From assembly GCA_964615375.1 (NCBI GenBank), contig CAZTOW010000045.1:1-64000 (forward strand): DNA of 64,000 nt. Direction: 5' to 3'. This document shows, in pieces, positions 24,935 through 33,445 of this stretch; position 1 is the stretch's first letter, and every line of letters starts with the position of its first letter. Both the position numbers and the translations under genes were made by a program. Source of the DNA: CAZKWG01 sp964615375 (GTDB lineage Bacteria; Myxococcota_A; UBA796; CAZKWG01). The notes beneath the pieces are model-generated. The model was given only the letters and a program-made list of their open reading frames with translations, made no database searches and was not told the DNA's origin.

Positions 24935-26938
24935 TCACTCTGCCACGCAGGCCCCAGCGTCCTCCCCGAAGCTCTCCACGTCCTCCAGGCAGGCGAACCC
25001 GTCGGGGCAGGGGAGACCGAAGACGTCCAGCGCGCCGTCGCCGTCCAGGTCGAAGTCGGGGCTGCTGCAGTCGTCGGTCGTGTCGGGGCAGGTCTCCAGG
25101 TCCTGATTGTTGGCCACGCAGAGCAGGCGCTGCACCAGCGGCAGGAAGGCCTCGCGGTCGACCGTGGCCGCCGCGCCGAAGATCTGGTTGATGTCGTCCT
25201 TCAGGCCAGCGGCGACCGCTGCGGGCTCGCTGAGGAGATCGTCGAGGTCCTTCTTGTCGGGGTCCAGGCCCAGCTCGGCCATCACTCGCTCCTCGGTGAG
25301 CGGCTGGGAGAAGGCGCGGCTGAGCGCGAAGATGGGCTCGGTCTCGTAGACACGGGGGACCTCGGTCCGGTCCACCGCAGCCAGGAAGTACTCTTCGTCC
25401 TCGGTCAGCCAGTCCGAGGTCTCGTCCGCGTCGTAGAGCTCGCCGATGGCGTGGAGCTGGTCGGAGCTGAACGCGAAGTACTCGGTCTCCCGGATGAAGT
25501 CCGCCACCTCGTCGTCTTTTGGGATGGTCCCATTGTAGTGGCAGTTCATGCAGCTCCGACCGTTCTGGACGACGTAGCCCTCCTCGTCGTTGTTGGGATC
25601 GCTGACGACGTTGATGGGGCCCTCGGAGAGGTAGTTCCCCGCGGCGTCGGCCAGGTAGTACACCTGCAGACCGTTGGGCAGCGAGCAGAACATCTCCCCG
25701 CCGTCCGGCTGGAAGCCGTCCTCCTCCAGGAAGTCCTCGCCGTCGGCGCCCAGGAAGAGCGCGTCGTCGTTGAGCGGGTGGGCGAAGATGTTCTTGTCGC
25801 CGGTCGAGCTCCCGAAGTCGTAGCTGACCCAGCAGTAGCCGTCGTCTGTGCCATGACGCTCGATGATCCGGTTGTTCAGCGAGACGCCGGACTGGTAGAA
25901 GCCGGCGCGGCTGGCGTTGAGCTTGCGCACGCTCTCGGCCAGGTCCGGGAGCCCGAACTGGTCCAGGAACTCGTCCACGGTGTCCGGGAGCTCCAGCACC
26001 TCCTCATAGAGCGGGGAGACGGAGGCGGCGAAGACCAGCCAGTCCCCGTTGAGGATGGGGGTGCGCGTGCGGGCGTTCTCCTGCAGGTACTCGAAGTTCT
26101 CGTCGTCGTATTGGAAGGCGTAGGGGTTGCGCTTGACGAGCTGCTCCCAACCGTCCACGACGCCCAGGCGGCTGCTGGCGTCCCAGTTGTACTCCTCGAG
26201 GTTGATGCGGAAGAGCACGGACTCGTAGCCGCTCACGCCCACCAGCTCGGGGATGTCTCCGTTGCGCGAGAGGCTGTTGATGAGCTTGTTCAGCCCGACC
26301 CGGTAGCTCTCCAGCTCGTCGGCGGAGACGCCCGCGTTGTACAGATGCACGAAGGAGATGTAACGGATGTACTGCCGCTCGCTGGTGGTCTGGCCCGCCA
26401 GGTCGTCCCGCAAGGCCTCGAAGACGGTCTTGTTGTCGATGAACTCCCGCTCCTCCGCCGCGGAGGGATCGCAGGCGCCCTCCGCGATCCAGGTCAGGAT
26501 CGACGCGATCTCCTCGTCACCCGGCCGCGGCTCCTCTCCGCGCGGGGGCATCTCGCCGTAGAGCATCCGGTCGTAGATCCGCGAGCCCTCCGGGTCGCTC
26601 AGGTCGATCTTGCCCTGCTCGATCATCCGTCCGGGCTCCAGGACGTAGTTGAAGCCGCCCTCGATGGTGCCGGCCTGCCCGTGGCAGCGGTAGCAGTAGC
26701 TCTCCAACACCGTGAGCGCCGCCTCGGCCCGCGCGCGCGTCGGCTCGTCGGGGCACTCGGAGATGCCTCCTTCGCCTTCGCCTTCGCCTTCGCCTTCGCC
26801 CTCTCCCTCTCCTGTCGTCGGTTCGTCCTCGACGAGCGTGCAGCTCCCGGGGTTCTGTTCGCTGTAGCAGTCGGGGCAGCCCGGCAGGAGGGGCGTCGCG
26901 AGGAGCAGGGACAGCAAGACCAGCTTACGTTTGTTCAT
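24935..26938 (-). CDS. Di-heme cytochrome-like lipoprotein with GEGEGE linker
   Basis: A 667-residue lipoprotein (lipobox LLPGC, Cys21). A run of Gly-Glu dipeptides at about residues 43-57 links the anchor to the mature domain. Two c-type heme motifs are visible: CYRCH near residue 81 and CMNCH near residue 463. The first lies in a domain with EMPPRGEEP, typical of planctomycete/myxobacterial cytochrome domains. The C-terminus has a DFDLDGDGALD acidic loop and paired Cys. Likely an outer-surface redox protein. GGGAG precedes the ATG; it is the last gene of a three-gene operon. Confidence 0.8.
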   Translation of the reverse strand: MNKRKLVLLSLLLATPLLPGCPDCYSEQNPGSCTLVEDEPTTGEGEGEGEGEGEGEGGISECPDEPTRARAEAALTVLESYCYRCHGQAGTIEGGFNYVLEPGRMIEQGKIDLSDPEGSRIYDRMLYGEMPPRGEEPRPGDEEIASILTWIAEGACDPSAAEEREFIDNKTVFEALRDDLAGQTTSERQYIRYISFVHLYNAGVSADELESYRVGLNKLINSLSRNGDIPELVGVSGYESVLFRINLEEYNWDASSRLGVVDGWEQLVKRNPYAFQYDDENFEYLQENARTRTPILNGDWLVFAASVSPLYEEVLELPDTVDEFLDQFGLPDLAESVRKLNASRAGFYQSGVSLNNRIIERHGTDDGYCWVSYDFGSSTGDKNIFAHPLNDDALFLGADGEDFLEEDGFQPDGGEMFCSLPNGLQVYYLADAAGNYLSEGPINVVSDPNNDEEGYVVQNGRSCMNCHYNGTIPKDDEVADFIRETEYFAFSSDQLHAIGELYDADETSDWLTEDEEYFLAAVDRTEVPRVYETEPIFALSRAFSQPLTEERVMAELGLDPDKKDLDDLLSEPAAVAAGLKDDINQIFGAAATVDREAFLPLVQRLLCVANNQDLETCPDTTDDCSSPDFDLDGDGALDVFGLPCPDGFACLEDVESFGEDAGACVAE

Positions 26939-26966
26939 GTCGTCTCCCGTGATGCAATGGATGGGC

Positions 26967-27872
26967 TCAAAGCTCGAGGGCCGCGCGCAGGCGAGCTGTG
27001 TACAGGTGGCCGTAGCGGTGAAAGGCGCCCTCCTCGACGGTGGGCTCCGAGGGATCGGGCAGGGAGTGTCCGCCCGGCGCGGCGTAGAGCTCCCCTCCCA
27101 GCCGCAGCCGGCCCCTCAGCAGCGCGTCGACACCCAGGGAGGCCGCGGGGCCCAGGTAGGGGTGGAGGTTGTTGGGGACGTTCCCGGCGCCATCGCCGAT
27201 CCAGAAGAAGGTGGAGACGTCCACCAGCCCGACCGACACATAGGGGGTGAGCTGCGGTCCCCCCTCCTCGCTCTCCAGCTCCCAGCCGAGGTGCAGATCC
27301 AGCCCGAGGGAGGAGGCCACGTACAGATCGTCCACCTCCTCGTCTCCCTCCACGAAGGCGGTGGCCACGTTCCCCAGCGTCCGCTGGAGGGTCCCGTGGC
27401 CGCGCGCCCCCAGCTGCAGGTGCTGGCCCGCGTACAGACCCGCTCCCAGCTCGACCGAGGCCAGCAGGGTGCGCGTCCCGCCGATGTTCACGGGCGGCAC
27501 CAGCGCGAGCCCGGCGTAGGGGAAGACCACGCCGCCGATGGGCTGAAAGGCGAAGGTGGCCCGCGGACGGGGCACCACGGGCGTCTTGTTGGTGTCCTCG
27601 GTCTTGCTCCACTCCTCCACCATGCGCTGGCCGCAGCCCAGGGGCGGGATCCCGGCGAGCTCCACGCCGACGGCGCCGTGGCCAGCGCGGTGGGGCACGG
27701 GGGCGTGGACGGGAGAGAGGGTGGTGGCCAGGGCGACGTAGTTGGACAGAAAGTCGCGTTGAACCTGATCGTCGTAGTCGGCGGGCTTCCCGAGCTGGTC
27801 GCAGTCTTCATCGACCACGGCCAGCGCCTGCCCCGTGCTCAGCAAGGCGAGTCCAAGGTGTACGCTCAACAT
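26967..27872 (-). CDS. Outer-membrane beta-barrel protein
   Basis: A 301-residue protein starting at ATG 27872 (AGGAG 7 nt upstream; the longer open frame is out-of-frame overlap). An N-terminal signal segment (LGLALLSTGQALA) is followed by alternating strands rich in Gly and aromatics, ending TARLRAALEL, which fits a small outer-membrane barrel. It lies between two heme-type lipoprotein genes on the same strand with gaps of 19 and 28 nt, so it may be the outer-membrane component of an electron-transfer conduit; this is inferred from arrangement. Confidence 0.65.
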   Translation of the reverse strand: MLSVHLGLALLSTGQALAVVDEDCDQLGKPADYDDQVQRDFLSNYVALATTLSPVHAPVPHRAGHGAVGVELAGIPPLGCGQRMVEEWSKTEDTNKTPVVPRPRATFAFQPIGGVVFPYAGLALVPPVNIGGTRTLLASVELGAGLYAGQHLQLGARGHGTLQRTLGNVATAFVEGDEEVDDLYVASSLGLDLHLGWELESEEGGPQLTPYVSVGLVDVSTFFWIGDGAGNVPNNLHPYLGPAASLGVDALLRGRLRLGGELYAAPGGHSLPDPSEPTVEEGAFHRYGHLYTARLRAALEL

Positions 27873-27891
27873 GGGCTGACTCCTGTGCGCC

Positions 27892-28314
27892 TCACTCCGC
27901 GGGAGGGGCGCCGTCCGTGATCCAGGTGGAGAGGGTGAGCAGATCGTCCTCGCTGAGAGGATCGGCGTTATAAGGCATGTCGTTCCCGCCGCCGCCCACC
28001 TCGCGCTGCCTGCCCGTGAGCTTGGCGTAGAGGTAGCTCGCGTCAACGTCGCCGGGCTCGACGTAGTCCAGACCGTCTACGCTGGAGGGCGCGTCCACCA
28101 CGGAGGCGTGACTGTCCAGCTCGGGGCTGGAGGAGCCGCCGAGGTGGCAGCTCGATCCACTGCAGGTCCGCGTGAAGATCTCCTCGACCTCGGCGGGCAG
28201 CGCGGGCTCTGCTCCGCCCCCGGTCTCCTCTGTCCCGGCGTCCAGGGGCTCACCGTAGAGAGGGTCATAACAGGCGTTCAACCAGAGGGGCAGAGTCCAC
28301 AGTACACGGTACAT
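27892..28314 (-). CDS. Small lipoprotein with CX4CH cytochrome-like motif
   Basis: A 140-residue protein; the hydrophobic N-terminus ends in Cys15 (WLNACY), consistent with lipidation. VEEIFTRTCSGSSCHLGG gives a CX4CH motif like that of large planctomycete-type cytochrome domains, and NDMPYNADPL then LSTWITDGAP resembles the distal Met region of a cytochrome c. Whether heme is bound is not certain because the spacing is not CX2CH. First gene of the operon that continues with the barrel protein and the di-heme lipoprotein. Confidence 0.65.
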   Translation of the reverse strand: MYRVLWTLPLWLNACYDPLYGEPLDAGTEETGGGAEPALPAEVEEIFTRTCSGSSCHLGGSSSPELDSHASVVDAPSSVDGLDYVEPGDVDASYLYAKLTGRQREVGGGGNDMPYNADPLSEDDLLTLSTWITDGAPPAE

Positions 28315-28416
28315 GTTCGCCTCGCGTCGATAGGACCCTCATAGGGCGCCACGGGCCATGGTCGCAAGGTGGCCCAGGTGGCTCGCGCGAGACCCAGGAT
28401 CGGGATAAATAAGGAA

Positions 28417-28463
28417 GTAGAAAGCTTTACGCCGTTTCTACACCTGAAGCACGGAGCTTCAGG
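28417..28463 (-). terminator. Two tandem hairpins after DUF4384 gene
   Basis: Reading on the minus strand: CCTGAAGC / GCTTCAGG (28443-28463, overlapping the stop codon), then GTAGAAA / TTTCTAC (28417-28441) followed by a T-rich stretch. This resembles an intrinsic terminator between the DUF4384 operon and the cytochrome operon. The promoter of the latter must lie between here and 28314. Confidence 0.4.
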
Positions 28464-29886
28464 GCTCGCCCGAGTGCTGAAGGGTCAGCTCCAGGATCCA
28501 GAGGTCATCCGTGCCGGTGGCCTGGAGCAGGCCGCAGCCCGACGCCTCCTCCGCGCGCAGGCTGTCGCGCCGGATGTCCTTGGTGCGCCCGTCGCGCTGC
28601 ACCACCTCCACCCGCGAGCCGGGAGAGCTCTCGACGGGAGAGGGCGCGGCGGGAGAGGGAGCGGCGGGAGAGGGCGCGCCCGGGCTCTGCTTCAGCGCCT
28701 GCTCCACCTCCTTCGTCGGTGGACCCTCCGGGGACCAGGCCAGGGTCAGGCGCTCGGTCCCCGCGGGGGCCTCGAAGCGCATCGACGCTGAGCCGCGGGG
28801 GGGGAGGAGCGTGGTCACGCCGCCGGTCACCCGCCCGTCCTCGCCCGCGCGCGCGTCGGGGTAGAGCTCCACGATCTCCCCGCTGGCTCCGCGGCTGCCC
28901 AGCGCCAGGTAGCCGGACTCCGGGACGCGGAGGGTGAGCCCGAGCGCGTCGCCGTCGCGGAAGACGTGGTCCAGGGCGACGGGCTGGTCGTTGGCCCGCA
29001 GGCAGAGCTCGACCGGGACCGGGGCAGTCGGGGGAGGTGGGGGCTCGGGGCTGGGGGCCGCGGCGGCGGGCCCGTTCCGGGAGGCGCGGGAGGGCCTCGT
29101 GTTGGAGGCCAGCTTCTCCACCCCTGGTTTGACCTGCCACAGCGCGCTCAACATGCCCGAGGCACGGAGATCCTCTCTGCTCCCACCGTCGGCGGAGAGC
29201 CAGGCCCGCGTCGCGGCGATCAGCTCGTCTCCCTGGAGGGCCCCGTCACCGCTGCGATCCGCGCTGGGGGAGAGGGCCGAGGCCAGCGCGCAGGAGCCCC
29301 GGGGCTGGCCGGGGCAGCGGGCGCTGGGTCGGGCGAGCGCGAGGCCGTCGAGGACCAGGATGTCCGGGCGCACGTCCGAGAGCTGGAGCACCTGATCGCG
29401 CTGGGAGAGGGTAGGGGGAGCGGCCCAGTCGAGCTCCAGAAGGATCAGGGCAAAGCCCGCGTCTGAGGCGCTCAGGGATCGCCTCAGCCAGGCGAGGTCG
29501 AAGGCCACCTGCCCGTCCGATCCCAGCAGCTCCACCCGGTCGCCCACGGCGCGCGCGGGCGCCGAGAGGGTCAGCACGACCAGCTCCTGCTCGCTCGAGC
29601 GCGCCAGCAGCGCCTCCACCTGGGCTCTCATGGTCGATGCGTCGGCCGGCGCGTAAAGGGACCGCGCGCCCGCGTCCGGGATCCGCCTCAGGGCCTCGTG
29701 CAGACCCCGGGCGCTCGCCCCCTCGCCCGCCGCGAGGGAGAGGGTCTGGGTGGCCATCGCCTGGGCGTCGGCGGTCGGGATGATGTTCTTGGTGGACGCG
29801 CGCGCGGTGTTGTCCGCGAGCAGCGCGCAGAGCGCCGCCATGGCGGGGACGGTGCGCGCTGGGGAGGGTAGGCGAAGGTCTCTCAT
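28459..29886 (-). CDS. Degenerate caspase-fold protein with DUF4384
   Basis: A 475-residue exported protein. Residues about 60-210 keep the outline of a caspase fold, but the His strand reads VVLTLSAPAR and the Cys strand reads ALILLELDWAA, so both catalytic residues are missing. A DRSGDGALQGDELI loop looks EF-hand-like. From about residue 285 a DUF4384 module follows (LCLRANDQPVALDHVFRDGD), then a Pro/Ser/Ala tandem segment (SPAAPSPAAPSP). Ribosome site GGAG. The start overlaps the stop of the Lon-like gene (ATGA), so they are co-translated and probably function together. Confidence 0.7.
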   Translation of the reverse strand: MRDLRLPSPARTVPAMAALCALLADNTARASTKNIIPTADAQAMATQTLSLAAGEGASARGLHEALRRIPDAGARSLYAPADASTMRAQVEALLARSSEQELVVLTLSAPARAVGDRVELLGSDGQVAFDLAWLRRSLSASDAGFALILLELDWAAPPTLSQRDQVLQLSDVRPDILVLDGLALARPSARCPGQPRGSCALASALSPSADRSGDGALQGDELIAATRAWLSADGGSREDLRASGMLSALWQVKPGVEKLASNTRPSRASRNGPAAAAPSPEPPPPPTAPVPVELCLRANDQPVALDHVFRDGDALGLTLRVPESGYLALGSRGASGEIVELYPDARAGEDGRVTGGVTTLLPPRGSASMRFEAPAGTERLTLAWSPEGPPTKEVEQALKQSPGAPSPAAPSPAAPSPVESSPGSRVEVVQRDGRTKDIRRDSLRAEEASGCGLLQATGTDDLWILELTLQHSGEP

Positions 29887-31277
29887 GGTCTCTCCACGTC
29901 GATCGGGATCTCGAGCATCGCGGCGTCGCTGGCGGCGATCGTCGCGTGCAGACAGGGTCGGTCCTTGGCGTAGGTCTGCCGGTGCCAGCGCGCGGCCCCC
30001 GGCAGCGCGGCCTCCAGGAGCGCCGCGGAGGGCGTGGCGATCCCGTTGACCAGGGGGTCGGGATCACCTCCCGCGCCCGGCGACCAGACCAGGGCCATCC
30101 GGTCGCCTGCAGTCTCCGCGCCGAGGACGGTGGGGTTGGTCGGCGGCAGTCGGGCGCGCTGGCCCGCCACGACCGTCGCGGAGTCGCCGCGCACCGGGGA
30201 CAGGCGGACCCAACGCCCCTGCTGGCTCCGCGCGTAGAGCCAGGCGACGCCGTCCCGGCTGGCCTGGAGCGCCAGCGTGAGGCTCGACCCCATCGGCTGG
30301 GGCTCGCGCAGGTCGGCGAGGCCGGACTGCGTCTCCAGGCACACTTGTAGTGTGGTGGGGTCTTGGAGGGAGGGTTGTATTGTTTTGTTTGTTTGTGTTG
30401 TGTGTGGCAGGCTCGACGTCACCCAGGCCGCCGCGAGCAGGACGAGCGCCGCGAGCCCCGCGACCAGCCATCCTCGGCGAGGGGGAGGGGCTGGGGGCTC
30501 CGGCGGGGGCTCCGGCGGCGGCGCTGGCGCGACCCTGTCCAGCCAGGCCCAGAGCTCCTCGAGGTTGTCTACCCCCACCAGCTCCAGGTCCGGGGCCACG
30601 GGCGGGCCCAGGAGGCGCCCGATGTCCTCGCGGGGCGCGACCACGCCGCGCAGGCCCGCCTCCGAGGCCGCGCTCAGCTTGGCCTTCAGCGCATGGACGC
30701 CCCGCACGCGGCCGTCGGGGTCCACCCGGCCGGTGAGCCCCCAGCCCGAGATCACGCGCCGCTCCCGCGCGCAGCGGGTCGCCGCCGCCGCGGCCAGCCC
30801 GATGGACATGCCCTCCAGGGCAACCAGAGAACCGTCCCGCGCCTCTACCTGCCAGCGGCAGCTCCAGTGCCCGCTCTCCCCGCGCAGCGCGGCGTTGACC
30901 GCCATCAGCGCCGCGTGCTGGCTGTCCACGGCGTGCTCCTGCAGCGTCCACGCCCCCTGGCTCCCGGGGCAGAGGTCCAGGGTCAGCTCGCAGGTCACGC
31001 CCACCCCGGCGCGATCCACCGTCAGGGCGGGCACCCGCGCCGAGGCGCGCGATCCGCCCGTCGCGCGCGCGCGGAGCTGGCGGATCAGGGTCGCGTCCAC
31101 CGCGCCGAGGCGCTCCAGGGCCAGGGCGGCCTGCTCGGCGATCAGGGGGTCCAGGCGCGTCGGCTCGGGGAGCTCGCGGACCAGGGCGTCCCGCATGGCG
31201 CCGCTCTGGGGACCGCCCTGCGGCGCGCTGGAGGTCAACGAGAGTGAAGCTCGGATGAGATTTATCAGGCGCTCCAC
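29883..31277 (-). CDS. Membrane protein with Lon-type (S16) protease domain
   Basis: A 464-residue protein. I start at GTG 31277 because AGGAGG lies 6 nt upstream; the open frame extends to 31367. Residues about 85-220 match the Lon proteolytic domain: LEGMSIGLAAAAA carries the nucleophile Ser158 and VHALKAKLSAA the general base Lys198, 40 residues apart (43 in E. coli Lon). No ATPase domain is present. A Pro-rich linker and a transmembrane helix (about 269-288) follow, then a beta-rich domain resembling DUF4384. It is thus a membrane Lon-like protease coupled by ATGA overlap to a dead caspase/DUF4384 protein. Confidence 0.7.
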   Translation of the reverse strand: MERLINLIRASLSLTSSAPQGGPQSGAMRDALVRELPEPTRLDPLIAEQAALALERLGAVDATLIRQLRARATGGSRASARVPALTVDRAGVGVTCELTLDLCPGSQGAWTLQEHAVDSQHAALMAVNAALRGESGHWSCRWQVEARDGSLVALEGMSIGLAAAAATRCARERRVISGWGLTGRVDPDGRVRGVHALKAKLSAASEAGLRGVVAPREDIGRLLGPPVAPDLELVGVDNLEELWAWLDRVAPAPPPEPPPEPPAPPPRRGWLVAGLAALVLLAAAWVTSSLPHTTQTNKTIQPSLQDPTTLQVCLETQSGLADLREPQPMGSSLTLALQASRDGVAWLYARSQQGRWVRLSPVRGDSATVVAGQRARLPPTNPTVLGAETAGDRMALVWSPGAGGDPDPLVNGIATPSAALLEAALPGAARWHRQTYAKDRPCLHATIAASDAAMLEIPIDVERP

Positions 31278-31394
31278 GAATTTCCTCCTGCGCCTCTGCA
31301 AGTTCTCGTTTGAGCGCTCCTCCTGGTCCTCGCAGAGGGAGCCACCGGCCGGGACCCGGCTGCACACACGGCGCCCTCATGGAGGAAGCTGGCC

Positions 31395-31919
31395 ATGTCC
31401 CTGCCCCCCGTCGTCGTGATCCTGCTCTGCGCCGCCTGCGCGCTGCTCGGCCTCCCCGTCCACGCCATGATCTGGGTCGGCACCCCCGTCGGCCTCTCCG
31501 GCGATCCCATCCTCGGCCCCACCCAGGGCGAGCTGAGCTTCGAGACCGCCCGGCTCCAGCCCTGCGGCGGCGGGTCCCCGCTCGTCCTCGGGCCCTCCTC
31601 GGTGGCCCTGGGGGCCGCCCTCCCGCTGCCCGCCGGCTCCTGGTGCGGGCTCACGCTGGAGGAGGTGGTCCTGGTCGTCTGGGGCCAGACCAGCCAGGGC
31701 CAGCCACTGGACCTGGAGATCGAGGCGGAGGAGGTGGTCTTCGACGTGTCCGCGCCGGTTACGCTCGCGCCCGGGCTCCCCGCGCCCCCGCTCGAGCTGT
31801 TCGCCCCGGGTTGGCTCTCGGAGCTCGGGGTGAACCCCAACCTGCCTGTGGACATCGGGCCCGGCCACCCGCTGCATGCCGCGCTCTCGGCTGAGCTCTC
31901 GACGGAGAGCGCCTGGTAG
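31395..31919 (+). CDS. Secreted hypothetical protein
   Basis: A 174-residue protein with a signal peptide (VVVILLCAACALLGLPVHA, cut near residue 24) and GGAGGAAG 8 nt before the ATG. The mature domain is beta-rich with two Cys residues. No family recognised. It lies 80 bp upstream of the TIGR02147 gene on the same strand, and may be controlled by it. Confidence 0.65.
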   Translation: MSLPPVVVILLCAACALLGLPVHAMIWVGTPVGLSGDPILGPTQGELSFETARLQPCGGGSPLVLGPSSVALGAALPLPAGSWCGLTLEEVVLVVWGQTSQGQPLDLEIEAEEVVFDVSAPVTLAPGLPAPPLELFAPGWLSELGVNPNLPVDIGPGHPLHAALSAELSTESAW

Positions 31920-31999
31920 GTCCGCGTCCGCGGCCCGCGACCACGACTCCTCGGAGGTCCTGCGTTATCTACTCCTCCGCAGCCGCGGAGAAGAACTGG

Positions 32000-33016
32000 A
32001 TGACGCCGGACCTCTTCGAATATCTGGATTATCGCGCCTACCTGAGCGACTGGTTCAAGGCGGAGAACGAGCTGCGCAAACAGGAGCGCCGCATCCCGCT
32101 CACCCACCGAGCCTTCCACGAGCTGGCGGGGGTGAGCAACGTCGGCACCCTCATCCAGATCCTGGAGCACGACCGCCGCCTCACGCCCGCGCTGCTCAAC
32201 AGCTTCCTCACGCCCCTGGAGATCGAGCCGGGCTCCCTGGAGGCGCGCTACCTCGGCGGGCTCGTGGAGCTGGAGGCCGCGGAGCTCCAGGTGAAGAAGA
32301 GCGCGGAGCGCCTGGGGTCGGAGCGGGAGCGAGGGGCGAAGCCGCGCGCGGCGCCCTCCGCCCGCGTGCGGGAGCCGAAGCGTCACAAGAGCGCGCTGGT
32401 CGCGGCCGAGCGGGCGCATCAGGAGGCGCTCGAGGAGCGGGCGGCGACCCTGGCCCGGCTGCGGGCGCTGCGCGAGCAGGCGCGGGCGCACCCCATCGCC
32501 GGGAGGGCGGAGGAGATCCTGGGCTCTCTGCTGAGCTGCGCCGTGCTGGAGCTGGCTCGCGCGCCGGACTTCCGGGCGGACCCGAGCTGGATCGCCTCCC
32601 GCCTGCGCCTCCCCGCCACCTCGGTGGAGATCGAGGACGCGCTCCAGGCGCTCCGCGGGGCGGAGGTCTTGACCGAGCAAGGGGTCCTGGCCCCCGTCTT
32701 CCGCACCGACGCCCGCGTCCCGGCGCACGCCGTCCAGCGCTACTACCCCTCCGTGAGCGAGGCCGCAGCGCGGGCCATGGCCGAGCTCTTCGGCCCCGAG
32801 CGGCTCGCGGCCCAGCGCCGCCAGCGCCTGGGCGCGCTGACGGTGGCGATCCCGTCCGCGCGGATCGCGGACTTCGATCGCCTGCTGCTGCACCTCCAGG
32901 AGGAGGTCGCGCGCTTCCTCTCCGGGCTGGAGGGGGACCGCGACGTGGTCTACCAGATCTACCTGCATCTCTTCCCGCTCTCCAGGGGACCGGGGGAGGG
33001 TTCAGACGGGCCTTAG
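32000..33016 (+). CDS. TIGR02147 family regulator (DUF4423)
   Basis: A 338-residue protein with the TIGR02147 signature: LFEYLDYRAYLSDWF at the N-terminus, LTHRAFHELAGVSNVGTL as the HTH region, and the C-terminal DUF4423 pattern TVAIPSARIADFDRLLLHLQ and VVYQIYLHLFPLS. A 60-residue Arg/Ala-rich insertion (residues about 95-160) separates the two halves. The family is mainly known from Fibrobacter and delta-proteobacteria and is thought to be a DNA-binding regulator, with target unknown. Its 3' end overlaps the convergent gene at 33002 by 15 bp. Confidence 0.85.
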   Translation: MTPDLFEYLDYRAYLSDWFKAENELRKQERRIPLTHRAFHELAGVSNVGTLIQILEHDRRLTPALLNSFLTPLEIEPGSLEARYLGGLVELEAAELQVKKSAERLGSERERGAKPRAAPSARVREPKRHKSALVAAERAHQEALEERAATLARLRALREQARAHPIAGRAEEILGSLLSCAVLELARAPDFRADPSWIASRLRLPATSVEIEDALQALRGAEVLTEQGVLAPVFRTDARVPAHAVQRYYPSVSEAAARAMAELFGPERLAAQRRQRLGALTVAIPSARIADFDRLLLHLQEEVARFLSGLEGDRDVVYQIYLHLFPLSRGPGEGSDGP

Positions 33017-33445
33017 CGTGAAGCGCTGCCCGGACGCATGGGCGAGGAGCTCATCCGGCGCCTCGTCCACCCAGGGCACGAGCACCGGCTGCTCCAGCTC
33101 CAAGAGGGCTCGCTCCCCCTCGAGCTCGACCTCCAGCCCAGGTGGACCCACCACCAGGAGCAGGGCGGGCAGCCCGCCCAGGCCGGCGCGCAGCTCCACG
33201 GCGCAGCCGCCGCCCTCGTAGCGCACGGGCAGCGGCCTCCGGGGACGATCCGCGGCGGCCAGGCGCCACACGTCCTCGTCGGCGCCCGGATCCTCCAGAT
33301 CCTCCTCGAGGGTGGCCAGCTCGCTGACCAGCTCCAGCGCCGGTCGGCGCGCGCGGCCCAGGCGCGAGAGCGCCACCACCAGGTCCAGATCTTCCCCGGG
33401 CTCGGTGGAGCCCTCGATCAACGCCTCGAATTCGTCGCGGGTCAT
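33002..33445 (-). CDS. Hypothetical partner of the sigma-like protein
   Basis: A 147-residue soluble protein. Its ATG overlaps the stop of the upstream gene (ATGA), so it is co-translated with the sigma-like protein and is probably its regulator. The N-terminal acidic helix (TRDEFEALIEGSTEPGEDLD) is reminiscent of anti-sigma N-termini, and the second half is a small beta domain (AVELRAGLGGLPALLLVV). Family not recognised. Confidence 0.55.
   Translation of the reverse strand: MTRDEFEALIEGSTEPGEDLDLVVALSRLGRARRPALELVSELATLEEDLEDPGADEDVWRLAAADRPRRPLPVRYEGGGCAVELRAGLGGLPALLLVVGPPGLEVELEGERALLELEQPVLVPWVDEAPDELLAHASGQRFTLRPV

Noticed and set aside
24920..27250. 776-codon plus-strand frame opposite the di-heme lipoprotein
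   Set aside because: The minus strand has a lipobox, heme motifs and a ribosome site; this frame has none.
31265..32968. 567-codon minus-strand frame opposite the TIGR02147 gene
   Set aside because: The plus-strand gene matches a known family at both ends.
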